Shown: piece after piece, positions 25,126 to 34,158 of the stretch
Numbering within the stretch: position 1 is the stretch's first letter
Layout of the letters: each line of letters opens with the position of its first letter
Origin: Pseudomonas sp. UBA2684
GTDB taxonomy: Bacteria > Pseudomonadota > Gammaproteobacteria > Pseudomonadales > Pseudomonadaceae
Assembly (NCBI GenBank): GCA_002354655.1
Contig: DELY01000044.1
Location: 153,041 to 217,040, forward strand
Length of the DNA: 64,000 nucleotides
Reading direction: 5' to 3'
Made by a program: the position numbers and the translations under genes
The notes under the pieces: model-generated
What the model saw: only the letters and a program-made list of their open reading frames with translations
Told to the model about the DNA's origin: nothing
Database searches by the model: none

Positions 25126-26184
25126 TCATGGCTTATGGAAGTTCTGGGCGAAATAGTCGATTGTCTGCGCCGCCTGGGTCCCCTGGCGGAAGCGTTTCTG
25201 CTCCTCGAAATCGATCGAAGGCAGCATGTGGATCAACTGATGATCTGCATAGAGGGCCAAGACCCTCTGGGCATCCAGCGTCCCGTCGCGTTGTCCCGTG
25301 AGCGTGCTCGCCGCCTCTATGGCCGCGCCGATCATTACGTCTGCCAGTTGCACCGCGGGACTAGTTTTGGAGTCGACCTGTGTCACCGACTGGAGCTTGA
25401 GTGGAAAGGTGATGCTCGCGATCTCCGACTGGCGAAACGTGATCGCGTCCTCGTGGTGAATAAAACGCTGTAGTAAGTCGTGGTAGGTGAGTAGGTTCTT
25501 GGACTGATCGTGCTCGACCCAATAGGGACCGTCGGCCATGGCTTCCATCCGGCTGATCAGCGACTGCAGTACCACGAGGGCGGCGTCTGTGGTGACACCT
25601 GGGGTGGCGATCGCTTGCAGGCATTCCGGCGCCGCAAACTGCGCCAAGGGGCCCAGTGCTTCTGGCAGTTCCCGCCAGCGCGAGGCGCGAGCGGCCTCGA
25701 CCAGATCGGCAAGCGCCTCCGGGCTTTTCTCCTTTACTGCACGTTGGAAACAAGCCAGCAATCGGTCAAGAGCGCTTTCCCCAAGGAGCGTTGGCCCTGT
25801 CACGTACAGCAGCGATGCGAGCGAGTAGTTCTGCCCATCCTCATAGAAGTCGATCCCGCGCTCGTAGTAGAACGGCTCGACCGCGTAGTCCAGGAACATC
25901 AGCAGCAGAAGGAAGCGCTTGTCGCAGACGTAGGTCACGCATTTGTGCTGGGTTAGCAGGTCGCGCAGTAGCGCCAACAGGCGCGGGTGGTTGGCTGGGC
26001 GGCGCGCCAGAGCCCGATACTTGAGCTCGTCCGCCTGCAGCTTGGGAAAGTGCTCCCGGATCAAGCGCCGGGCCTGGTCATCGTCGATGGCGATGGCCGC
26101 CGCCCCCTGGAAGCGCTGCTCGGGGTTAAGCAGGTCGAAGCCGGTGTAACCGCTTTCGTCGATTCTAAAGCATTCCATCTGCAA
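25126..26184 (-). CDS. DUF3800-family protein, putative RNase H-fold nuclease
   Basis: A 352-residue protein with the DUF3800 hallmarks: an N-terminal first strand with DESG (residues 9-12), and a C-terminal VDSKTSPAVQLADVMIGA in which the D-x-K and QLAD residues match the family's last motif. DUF3800 proteins are predicted RNase H-like nucleases, often found in defence loci. The central region (YEDGQNYSLASLLYVTGPTL) is specific to this subtype. It is the first gene of the pair, upstream of the Rad50-like ATPase on the minus strand. Proposed role: nuclease effector or sensor gated by the ATPase. Confidence 0.75.
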   Translation of the reverse strand: MQMECFRIDESGYTGFDLLNPEQRFQGAAAIAIDDDQARRLIREHFPKLQADELKYRALARRPANHPRLLALLRDLLTQHKCVTYVCDKRFLLLLMFLDYAVEPFYYERGIDFYEDGQNYSLASLLYVTGPTLLGESALDRLLACFQRAVKEKSPEALADLVEAARASRWRELPEALGPLAQFAAPECLQAIATPGVTTDAALVVLQSLISRMEAMADGPYWVEHDQSKNLLTYHDLLQRFIHHEDAITFRQSEIASITFPLKLQSVTQVDSKTSPAVQLADVMIGAAIEAASTLTGQRDGTLDAQRVLALYADHQLIHMLPSIDFEEQKRFRQGTQAAQTIDYFAQNFHKP

Positions 26185-26327
26185 TTCCCGGTATGCGGCT
26201 GGAGGGATTTATTTAGAAAGTACAGCTAGGAAAAGGCCCTAAGCATGCAGGCTGTTTTTCGGCAGCGTTGCCAATTCGTTTCATGTTGCACCTGGCTGGC
26301 TGTTGCCTGTCGCCATCGGCAGCCGCC

Positions 26328-26512
26328 GGCCGATTGTGTTGAAAAAGTCGACCCTGCTTGACCAGCCATGCATTGAGGGGTGAAAACGCATTTTTGCACG
26401 CCTCTACGTCAAATCTGAGTGCCGAAGCCTGTGCTTCGTAAGTGGATTACAATCTCAGACGCGTACTTTTCTGCCGTGGAAACCGAAACCGACTTTTTCA
26501 ACAGAATCGGCC
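26328..26512. mobile_element. MITE-like element with 23-bp inverted repeats
   Basis: A 185-bp element bounded by GGCCGATTGTGTTGAAAAAG (continuing TCG, 26328-26350) and its inverted copy at 26490-26512, differing at one base (G/C at position 9). There is no coding capacity inside. The repeat end is of a type common at transposon ends in Pseudomonas. No target duplication is evident. It lies between the DUF3800 gene and the Shango helicase gene, and would be mobilised only by a transposase elsewhere. Confidence 0.7.
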
Positions 26513-26564
26513 AGGAGCGGCCAATCCCGGCAGGACGCTGTCTTCAATCTAGCAATACATGGCA

Positions 26565-28811
26565 TCACGAAAGAGAAGCAGGGGGCTCAAGTCCAATCAG
26601 ATGAGCTGCGGTTTGCTGTGCTTTCTCCAGATCGAGATACATCGTGGCGAACGACTCCATAAGAAGCTCAGGAGGCAGCGCCCAGTCCCATTTCTCCCTG
26701 ATCATATTCTGAACGTTGTGAAGGACAGTGCTCGCCTTGAGCTCCTTCAAAGCTGCGACCTCTCGAAGCTTGCTTTCAAGCAACGCCCCTCCACCCTGCA
26801 CCTCAATGACCAGTCCTGAGTTCTCAGTGGGCAAGCCGACGTACTCGAGAAGGACGGCCAAGGCATCGTTGGTCCAATCGCCCTGCCAGGTGAAAAGACA
26901 GGTTCTTCCTCCGCTCTCAATAAAGCTCTGATGGCTCAACTTAAGATCAGCAAAGCCTTGTCGCGCCTCCGCCAGTAAACTCTGTGCCACTGGATCGAGG
27001 TAGGGATAAGCCTCCTCTTCCTGCAGTACGGTTTTCATCTCTTGCCGAACATTGTCGTGAACTCGAGCAGCAAGACCGTCAAAAGCCGGGGGAGCTCCTC
27101 CTGGGGAGGGCTTGACGACAATCACCTTGCCTTCCGTATCAACGTTAATCACCTGCCAACGACGCCCGGCGAAGATGATGCGTTGTTCAGCACACAGTGG
27201 GCGCGAGACAGGTAAGGCCCCAAGTGGTCTTCCATCGCAAACAACTCGGAATTCTTCATTGCTTGTGAATGCACTGTAGAAATCGTAGTGGTTGATCAGT
27301 TGCTCGCCCAACTCACCTGGCAGCAGAAGCCCGGCCGGTTCCTGAATGATCAGATCTCGCTCACCCAAAGCACGCAGGAGATTCAGAAAGCTGCCCTGCT
27401 CGACAGCCAAGAAAGGGCCGTTACGTACTAACGTTCCCCACAACTCAGCCGCAGTGGCACCACCTTGCTGCGCAATCATCGAGAGGCATTGTTGCACCAA
27501 GGTCGACAAATGCAGCCCCTGCGCTCTTGGCGGTTCAAACCATCCCCTCATCAGTAGCCGGATCATCGCGATGCTTTGTACCAATCCTTGGCGCAAGCGA
27601 TCCGATATTGGAGAGTCATCTGTCAATCGACGCTCCTTGCAGTATCCGCGGAGAATGGCCGCCTCTCCTGGGCGACGCCCAGAACGGCCAAGACGCTGGC
27701 GTAAACTGGCAACTGAAGGCGGCGGCCCTATCTGTACAACCGTTTTGATGCTGCCAATGTCGATGCCCAGTTCCAGCGTAGTGGTACAGATCGCGGTCGC
27801 CGGCCGGTCCCCCGCTTTAAGGGCCCGCTCGGTATCCTCCCTAATATCTTTCGACAGGCTGCCATGATGCGGCCAGAACTCATTAGGTATACCGTCTTGC
27901 TCGCTGCGACGCCGTAGCTGATCGGCAAACCATTCGACCTGAGTCCTGCTGTTAGGGAACACCAAGTTGTTGCTTCCACGCAGCACCTGGAAGAGGTGCT
28001 CGGAAACTGCGTGATCGGAGGCTGAGTTGTCTTCTAGGCTCTCCTTATCTTCGGGCTGTTGGGGTGCGTCTTTCTCTGGCTCCTGAAAGCCTCTGATCTG
28101 AACTTTCAGAATTTGCCCCGAACCTTTCGATTCGATCACCGTCACCTTGCTCGGGGAAGCTGGGCGCAAGAAGGTAGCAGCCAGCATCATGTCACCCAGT
28201 GTCGCTGACAAACCTACTCGCGGGAGAGGACGTCCGATCACCTGCTCGACCCGATGCATCAAGGACTGCAGTTGCTTGCCTCGCTCACTGCCGATAAAGG
28301 CATGCAGCTCATCAATCACGAGGTAGCGCAGGTTCGCGAAAATCCCGGGCAGACTCGTCCCCCGGTTCACGAACAGCGCTTCAAGAGACTCAGGTGTGAT
28401 CAACAGCACGCCTTCAGGGGATTTTAGAAAGCGGTGCTTGCGGCTCGACGAGATATCGCCGTGCCAGGCAACGACGGGAATCTCGAGTTCGTCGCATAGC
28501 TTGCTCAATCGCTCCCACTGGTCATTGATCAGTGCCTTGAGCGGACTGATGTAAAGCACTGACCCTGGCGGTTCCTGCTGCTTCAGCAGGTTCGTCAGAA
28601 TGGGCAGGAACGCGGCCTCGGTTTTCCCCGCCGCCGTCGCCGCGGCGACGATGACGTCCTGATCAGCATTGAGCAGCGCGGGGATGGCCCGCTCTTGGGC
28701 ATCTCGTAGAGAGGTCCAGCCTTCCATCCAGATCCAGCGCTGAATCCGGGAGTCAAGAAGGCTGAAGCCCTCCGACTCAGAGCTGGAAGGTTGCGAGCTC
28801 ATCGTCGGCAT
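26565..28811 (-). CDS. sngC: Shango-type DEAD/DEAH helicase
   Basis: A 748-residue superfamily 2 helicase, Lhr/BrxHI-like. Motif I is AATAAGKT (57-64), Ia YISPLKALINDQW, motif II DELH (167-170), motif III SATL (202-205), and motif VI contains RLGRSGRR. The C-terminal half has a winged-helix/Lhr-like extension. It is the last gene of a three-gene minus-strand operon (TerB protein, ATPase, helicase) matching the Shango anti-phage system. Its start overlaps the ATPase gene by 35 bases (26 if the internal ATG at 28802 is used). Family identification is strong; assignment to Shango rests on gene order. Confidence 0.82.
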   Translation of the reverse strand: MPTMSSQPSSSESEGFSLLDSRIQRWIWMEGWTSLRDAQERAIPALLNADQDVIVAAATAAGKTEAAFLPILTNLLKQQEPPGSVLYISPLKALINDQWERLSKLCDELEIPVVAWHGDISSSRKHRFLKSPEGVLLITPESLEALFVNRGTSLPGIFANLRYLVIDELHAFIGSERGKQLQSLMHRVEQVIGRPLPRVGLSATLGDMMLAATFLRPASPSKVTVIESKGSGQILKVQIRGFQEPEKDAPQQPEDKESLEDNSASDHAVSEHLFQVLRGSNNLVFPNSRTQVEWFADQLRRRSEQDGIPNEFWPHHGSLSKDIREDTERALKAGDRPATAICTTTLELGIDIGSIKTVVQIGPPPSVASLRQRLGRSGRRPGEAAILRGYCKERRLTDDSPISDRLRQGLVQSIAMIRLLMRGWFEPPRAQGLHLSTLVQQCLSMIAQQGGATAAELWGTLVRNGPFLAVEQGSFLNLLRALGERDLIIQEPAGLLLPGELGEQLINHYDFYSAFTSNEEFRVVCDGRPLGALPVSRPLCAEQRIIFAGRRWQVINVDTEGKVIVVKPSPGGAPPAFDGLAARVHDNVRQEMKTVLQEEEAYPYLDPVAQSLLAEARQGFADLKLSHQSFIESGGRTCLFTWQGDWTNDALAVLLEYVGLPTENSGLVIEVQGGGALLESKLREVAALKELKASTVLHNVQNMIREKWDWALPPELLMESFATMYLDLEKAQQTAAHLIGLEPPASLS

Positions 28812-30072
28812 CTACTTGAGTGTCGGCTTCACCACCTCTATCCGGGCTCAGCTCCACAGCCCCCAACAAATGTCTCCAGTCCGCGCCCGGGTTCTGCTCC
28901 AGCACGGCCAGCAAGTTGATGAATGCCGTGATCGTGGTGCGGGGTGTACGAAAATAGGCATCCCCCAACCGTTGGTTGCAATGCGCCATGAACAAAGGCA
29001 GCGCCTCGTCAGGAAGGAGGTAGCGTGCGCTGTCGCCCGAGGCGTAGACATGGCGCAGCTTCTGAAGAAGCACATAGAAGTCCTCGGGTGTCAGGCTCGC
29101 TAGGCGGATGACTGGTCCTGACAGATCCACCAACCCAGACTTGGCAAAACTGTTTTCCGCCAGACGCGACTGCAAAGCCGGATAGCTGTACAAGCCGCGG
29201 CGGGTATCCATCAGGAATTCGGGGGTGCCTCCGAGCACAAATCCAAGGCCTTCGGCAGAACCCTGCAAAGAGTCGTTGAGGATGCGCAGGATCTGTTCGT
29301 AATTGGCGTTACGCGCCTGGGTATTGGCTAGCTTGTAGAGATTGACCAGCTCATCCAGGCAAACCATCAACCCCTCAAAGCCCGCCAAGCGGACAAACCG
29401 GGCCAGGAGCTTGAGCTGATCATAGACGGAAGCATCGTCGATGATTGTGCGTACACCCAAGGCAGCGCGCGCCTCGGTTCTTGTGGTGAACTCACCTCTC
29501 AGCCAGCGGATGGCATCGGCCTTGAGCTGTTCGTTGCCCTCCTCGAAGCCCTTGCAATAGGCCGCGATCACATCAGCGAAATCATAGCCGTTGACCATCT
29601 CGGTCAATTGGCCCAATTGCTCGCGTATCACAGCCTCGCTGTCCTTACCGGACGCCTTGGCCTCGCTCTTGGCTTGGGATATGAACCTTTCGACAATGCC
29701 CTGCAGGGCTCCGCCATCAGGCTTGGTACGCGTGGACATGTTTTTCGCCAACTCAGCATAAAGCGAGCGAGCCTGGCCACCAGAGGCATGGAGCCGGCGA
29801 TCGGGATTCAGATCCGCATGCATGGTCACGAGCTTGCGCTCCATCGCAATGGAGCGCACAAGATTCAGGAAAAAGGTCTTTCCCGCCCCGTATTCACCAA
29901 TCACGACTCGAAACGCTGAACCGCTCTCGGTCAAGCGTTCGACATCACGAATGAGCGCCTCCAGCTCACCAACCCTACCCACCTGGATCAGATGTTGCCC
30001 TGCCCGCGGGACGACTCCCGCACGGAGGGACTGAATAACCGCATCGCGATCTTTAGCTCTGATGCTGCTCAT
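28777..30072 (-). CDS. sngB: Shango-type P-loop ATPase (DUF2791/BrxD-like)
   Basis: A 431-residue AAA-type ATPase with Walker A GEYGAGKT (59-66) and Walker B in LMVCLDELVNLYKL. It belongs to the DUF2791 family, whose best-known member is BrxD of type 2 BREX. It overlaps the upstream TerB gene by 4 bases (ATGA) and the helicase gene downstream, so the three proteins are translationally coupled. There is no pglX/pglZ or brxC nearby, so this is not BREX. The DUF2791 ATPase with an Lhr-like helicase and TerB protein is the Shango composition. Confidence 0.85.
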   Translation of the reverse strand: MSSIRAKDRDAVIQSLRAGVVPRAGQHLIQVGRVGELEALIRDVERLTESGSAFRVVIGEYGAGKTFFLNLVRSIAMERKLVTMHADLNPDRRLHASGGQARSLYAELAKNMSTRTKPDGGALQGIVERFISQAKSEAKASGKDSEAVIREQLGQLTEMVNGYDFADVIAAYCKGFEEGNEQLKADAIRWLRGEFTTRTEARAALGVRTIIDDASVYDQLKLLARFVRLAGFEGLMVCLDELVNLYKLANTQARNANYEQILRILNDSLQGSAEGLGFVLGGTPEFLMDTRRGLYSYPALQSRLAENSFAKSGLVDLSGPVIRLASLTPEDFYVLLQKLRHVYASGDSARYLLPDEALPLFMAHCNQRLGDAYFRTPRTTITAFINLLAVLEQNPGADWRHLLGAVELSPDRGGEADTQVDADDELATFQL

Positions 30073-32564
30073 AACGGTAGTTTTCCCATAATGTCAGGAT
30101 TGATCTCGAGGGGATCTTCACCTTCGGTAATAGGTATATCGAAATGCTCGAAGGCCATGTCGTTGATGTGCTCAAGCGCGCCATCGAGCATGAGATCCAT
30201 ATCGCTGGCCACCGCTTCCAACTCCTCTCGCGACCATTCCATCCGAGAGACAAGCAAGCGGAGGAAGGCCGAATGATCAGCATCCAGCCCACAGATGCTG
30301 CTGGTGTCATCCGAAGCGCCACCGTTATCGGGCTCCTCAGGCTCTACGATTTGCTCATCCACGAAAACTTGGGCCAGCAACGCCGACACCTGCTCGGTTT
30401 CACGTTGCAGTTGGACAATCCGATCATGATCCAGCGCGAAGCCAGTCACCGACGCTGGCGATGCCGAGGAAGTTGGCACCGACGCAACCGTCGGAGCAGT
30501 GCTCGTCGACGTACTACTAGCTGCCACATGAAGGTCACCGTATAGGAGCTGGGAATCCAGTTGCAGAACCTTGTAGACACGCTCAAGCAATTTCACTTCC
30601 GCAGGGCTCACCTCGCCATCCACTTGAGCTAAGTGGGCAAGGAGCGCCGCCACGGTTCTCTTCGCCGAACTGGCCAACGGCTCCAGCTTTTTCTTCAGGC
30701 TTTGCAAGGTCGGCGGCTGATTGAGCTGTAGACGGAGATGGGCCTTCAGGCGCTTGCGATGTGCCCCACTCAAGTGGTTCCAGGAATCGACGTGACGGGA
30801 CAGCAGCATGATCTCTTCTGGAGATGTGTCGCCATCCGCCGCCGCAACGGCACAGGCTAGATCCAAGGTGACCGAGGCGGCATTGTAAGTGGGAGATGCT
30901 CGTAGATCCCCGTCTTCGATTTGGGTGGCAAATAGCACTACGGTATCTTCCGCCTTAGGTGTTTTGCTGCCGGCTAATACATCCGGCTCAATGCCGATAT
31001 GCAATGACTCCAACGCGCGCGCCAGCGCGATCACCTTGTCCCGCGAAAGGGCTCCGGCACTTTTCAGTCGCCCCGCCAATTCGCCGAAACTCATGACCAC
31101 CATGCCGTCGCCTATGCGCTGCTTCAGCGCATCCAACTCGGCACGCGCAACCACCGGCCACAGTATGATGGGAAGCTGCAGCAAGCCTTCCAAGGCCTCG
31201 GGGGTATCGGGATTACGACCGAGATATCGGCTGTAGGGCTCCAGCTCCGCCGTGCATTCGTCGACTATCTGCTGCAGCTTTTTGCGGGGTGCTGAAGTTG
31301 CTGTTACGTCGGGGATATCACCCAACCCCTCGAGCGTTTGAACCGGCAAGGCAGCCGAGGCGGTATTGTACTGCAACTTCAACCTGGTCTTATTCTGCGG
31401 CAGAACCATACCGTCGCCATGAAACTGCTCGTACTTGATCTTAAACAAAGTGGCGAAGGCGTCCTGGCAACGGCTAACAGGCGTCCGTTTGCCAATACTG
31501 TGATCCGCCAGCGCCCAGGCCAAGGCCCATGCGGCAGGCACACGCTGCTTGTCGGTAGCTAGTTGCCCCAGGCCAATACGCAACTCTATGGGCATTTCAT
31601 AACCGTAGGCCTGGTTGTCCGTAGGTGGTGCTAAGTAACGTCTCGGCGGGGTCTCACCCATGCGCAGAAACGCGAGAAACCGACCGGCGTAGTTGCTGAA
31701 TGACCCGCTTCCCCCATAGATGACAAGAAGTCGCTCGACTTCCGACACGATGCCGGCGATTTCGGCAGCGGCATTGGGATCGCTCTTCGCATCAACGAAT
31801 ACTCGCCGCTCAAGACCGTAGAAAAACAGGAATACGTAGCCGATATTGGCATGAGGTGCTTTCCGCCCACTGGACAGCCATTGCAAGTAGGCGCGACGCG
31901 CCTCGGGGGAAATCGAGTCGTAACTGGCCCAGTAGCCAGTCAGCCGCTCGGCGATGTCGACAACACCATGCGCAACCTTGAGCTTGGGGTTGATCAAAGA
32001 TGGCTCGGGTGGAGCATAACGATCAGTTCGCCCGGCCCCCACATAGATCATGCCGCCGGGAATCTTTTCTCCAGCCACTTCAACGAACTCACTGGCCGGA
32101 ATCCAGCGAACCTTTTCATCCGTCAGCGTTACAGGCGCACTCGGCAGGCGATATGAGGATGGCTTCGAGACCTCGAGGGTAACCGTGAAAAATTCTGAGT
32201 CCGCTCGTCGCCTGACTTTCTCCTCCGCAGCAGGTGCCAGTTCCTGAGGGCTGCCTGTATAGGCCTGATCTTCGATCTCGACCTCGTCCAGAGAGAACAC
32301 TAGGCCATGATTCGGGTCAGTCTCTACCGCTCTATGCCGATTTCTCGAAGATGGAGGGCAGTGCTGTGGATGCGTTACAGGGGGAGGGGTTCTGGACGAG
32401 TCGCTGTTGGCCTTTACGATCAACCATACACCGAAGCCGATAACCCCGACTCCAGCAAGAGCAATCCACGCTTCTTTGGGGATGGAGGCAATCGCTCCCA
32501 GGAACAGGACTCCCAGAATCGCCACCCCGGAAATATCAGATTTGTTTCTTCGCTTCCGTGCCAT
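30069..32564 (-). CDS. sngA: Shango-type TerB-domain membrane protein
   Basis: An 831-residue protein. Two N-terminal hydrophobic helices (SGVAILGVLFLGAIASI, and EAWIALAGVGVIGFGVWLIV) are followed by a polar linker, a TerB-N domain (YWASYDSISPEARRAYLQWL), a helical middle, a TerB-like segment (AQVDGEVSPAEVKLLERVYK, with the paired acidic residues typical of TerB metal sites) and a TerB-C end. TerB domains are associated with the inner membrane and stress/phage response. First gene of the Shango operon; the promoter should lie in 32565-32760. Confidence 0.85.
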   Translation of the reverse strand: MARKRRNKSDISGVAILGVLFLGAIASIPKEAWIALAGVGVIGFGVWLIVKANSDSSRTPPPVTHPQHCPPSSRNRHRAVETDPNHGLVFSLDEVEIEDQAYTGSPQELAPAAEEKVRRRADSEFFTVTLEVSKPSSYRLPSAPVTLTDEKVRWIPASEFVEVAGEKIPGGMIYVGAGRTDRYAPPEPSLINPKLKVAHGVVDIAERLTGYWASYDSISPEARRAYLQWLSSGRKAPHANIGYVFLFFYGLERRVFVDAKSDPNAAAEIAGIVSEVERLLVIYGGSGSFSNYAGRFLAFLRMGETPPRRYLAPPTDNQAYGYEMPIELRIGLGQLATDKQRVPAAWALAWALADHSIGKRTPVSRCQDAFATLFKIKYEQFHGDGMVLPQNKTRLKLQYNTASAALPVQTLEGLGDIPDVTATSAPRKKLQQIVDECTAELEPYSRYLGRNPDTPEALEGLLQLPIILWPVVARAELDALKQRIGDGMVVMSFGELAGRLKSAGALSRDKVIALARALESLHIGIEPDVLAGSKTPKAEDTVVLFATQIEDGDLRASPTYNAASVTLDLACAVAAADGDTSPEEIMLLSRHVDSWNHLSGAHRKRLKAHLRLQLNQPPTLQSLKKKLEPLASSAKRTVAALLAHLAQVDGEVSPAEVKLLERVYKVLQLDSQLLYGDLHVAASSTSTSTAPTVASVPTSSASPASVTGFALDHDRIVQLQRETEQVSALLAQVFVDEQIVEPEEPDNGGASDDTSSICGLDADHSAFLRLLVSRMEWSREELEAVASDMDLMLDGALEHINDMAFEHFDIPITEGEDPLEINPDIMGKLPL

Positions 32565-32974
32565 CAGGTCTGACCGCCCCTCTAAATCGATACCGGCTTA
32601 CTGTCAGTATCGGCAATTTGAGCTGATCAGCCAATCTCTTTGATCCTCGTGATAAGGCCTCGTGAAACAATTTTGCCCGCGGTTTCAGTTCGTGTTCACA
32701 GATGCCCAGAATCTAGCGAAATTCAGTGCTCGGCGGCCAGCCCCACAAGCCCGCTTCGAGTTATCCACAAAATCTGTGCATAACCCTTTCGATAAGATCC
32801 GAATCCCCCAATGCGTAGGGCCTCGGGCTCATCTGCTGTTTTTTTGATCGCCGCTGAATCAACTGCCCGCTTTGGGCCGCTCTGAAAAAACGGCAATACA
32901 GCAATCCCATTGTTTGCTGATTCGCGCACGTAGTAGGGCGATGGTCTCGGCTCGACCTTGCCGAGAGCCGAGCC
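32565..32974. other. Divergent intergenic region, defence island to T4SS
   Basis: About 410 bases between the divergent Shango operon and pilL2. It holds both promoters, the right-hand island junction and the inverted DnaA-box pair at 32761-32783. No gene is supportable here. Confidence 0.55.
32761..32783. other. Inverted pair of DnaA boxes
   Basis: TTATCCACA on the + strand (32761-32769) and TTATGCACA on the minus strand (32775-32783), 5 bases apart. Both fit the TTWTNCACA consensus. Could be a secondary origin element or a DnaA-controlled promoter for the transfer genes. Confidence 0.55.
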
Positions 32975-33499
32975 ATGCACGCCATCCGTTCCTATCGCAG
33001 TTGCCTGCTGCTGGCCGCATTGGCGGCCGGTTGCGTAACGCCACCAGCACCTTCTCCCGTTCCCGCCGAGGTCGCGGCTCCGACTCTGGCTCCGGAGTAC
33101 GTCCCGGTCGTTCGCTACGGCCGCTACACCCTGGTCGAGCTGACGCCGACGGCCACCCAGCAGGATCTGCTGTTGCAGGTGGTCGACGTGTCCATTCCCG
33201 GCACGCTGCATGCCAGCGTCGGGGATGCGCTGCGGCATGTATTGCAACGCTCCGGCTATCAGCTCTGCAGTGGACGAGACACCGATACGTTGGGCAGCCT
33301 CCCGCTGCCGGCGGCGCACTATCACCTCGGCCCACTGCAACTGCGCGATGCCCTGCTGACCCTGGCGGGGCCAGCGCGAACGCTGCACATCGACCACAGC
33401 ACGCGCCGCGTCTGCTTCAGCCAACCCAATACAACGCCTGCCGAATCGACGCCGGCCACCGCTCCCCTGCTGGGTGCCGCCGGGGAGCCGCAGCCATGA
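32975..33499 (+). CDS. pilL2: PFGI-1-class ICE pilus protein PilL2 (N-terminal type), lipoprotein
   Basis: A 174-residue lipoprotein with signal peptide and lipobox LAAGC (Cys20). The mature part begins Pro-rich and then carries a PilL/secretin-N-like fold (GTLHASVGDALRHVLQRSGY, LPAAHYHLGPLQLRDALLTL). Such proteins open the conjugation gene block of PAGI/PFGI elements. Start chosen at the ATG giving a clean signal peptide. It overlaps the next gene by four bases (ATGA). Confidence 0.82.
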   Translation: MHAIRSYRSCLLLAALAAGCVTPPAPSPVPAEVAAPTLAPEYVPVVRYGRYTLVELTPTATQQDLLLQVVDVSIPGTLHASVGDALRHVLQRSGYQLCSGRDTDTLGSLPLPAAHYHLGPLQLRDALLTLAGPARTLHIDHSTRRVCFSQPNTTPAESTPATAPLLGAAGEPQP

Positions 33500-34149
33500 C
33501 GACGATGCCAGGCAGTGCCACCCGCCAGCACGGCACCCTGATGTGCGCCGCCACAGTGACCGGGCTGCTGCTCATCAGTGGCGCCGTCGTGATCAACCAC
33601 GTTGCGCTCTCGGGTCTGGCGGCACAGGTTGAAACCCATGCACCCAGCCCACAGGTCGCCGTATTGGAAAAGCGCCTGGCCGAGCTGGTTCAGCAGGTCG
33701 AGCACGCCCAGCAGCAACCGGACGCCCTGCCCCAGGCGCGCTACGAGGCTGAAAGTCAGGTATTGGAGCAGCGGCTGAACGTGATCGAGGAGGCGCTCGG
33801 TAGCCGCCCGGCAGCGGACAACCTGCTGCCGCTGCAAGCGCGCATCGAGCAGTTGGAAGCGCGGCTCAGCGCACCTCGCCCAGCACCATCAACGACGCCT
33901 CGCCCACGCGCCGCCGCACCTGCCAAACCGAAGGCCACCGAGCCTTTATTCCGGGTGATCGGTGCCGAGCTGCGCGCCGGCGAGCAGTTTCTCTCGATCT
34001 TGCCAGCTTCCTCCGACGCGCTCGCGCAGGTTCGCCTGCTGCGCCCCGGCGAGACCGAGGCCGGCTGGCACCTCGAGGCTATCGAACAAAACACTGCCGT
34101 GTTCCGGCACGGCGACGACAGCCGTCGCCTGCCCATTCCGGCGCGGTAG
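33496..34149 (+). CDS. ICE membrane protein with coiled coil (PilL-associated)
   Basis: A 217-residue protein: one N-terminal transmembrane helix (residues 15-38), a coiled coil (VAVLEKRLAELVQQVEHAQQ, VLEQRLNVIEEAL), a Pro/Ala-rich linker, then a globular C-terminal domain (PLFRVIGAELRAGEQFLSIL, RLLRPGETEAGWHLEAIEQN). Conserved between pilL and the TIGR03759 gene in this ICE class. The periplasmic C-domain suggests an envelope-spanning scaffold role; no specific function known. Confidence 0.7.
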   Translation: MTTMPGSATRQHGTLMCAATVTGLLLISGAVVINHVALSGLAAQVETHAPSPQVAVLEKRLAELVQQVEHAQQQPDALPQARYEAESQVLEQRLNVIEEALGSRPAADNLLPLQARIEQLEARLSAPRPAPSTTPRPRAAAPAKPKATEPLFRVIGAELRAGEQFLSILPASSDALAQVRLLRPGETEAGWHLEAIEQNTAVFRHGDDSRRLPIPAR

Positions 34150-34158
34150 GAGGGGCAG

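Noticed and set aside
28777-32564. BREX-type interpretation of the BrxD-like ATPase and helicase
   Set aside because: No pglX, pglZ, pglW, brxC or methyltransferase is nearby; the TerB protein fits Shango instead.
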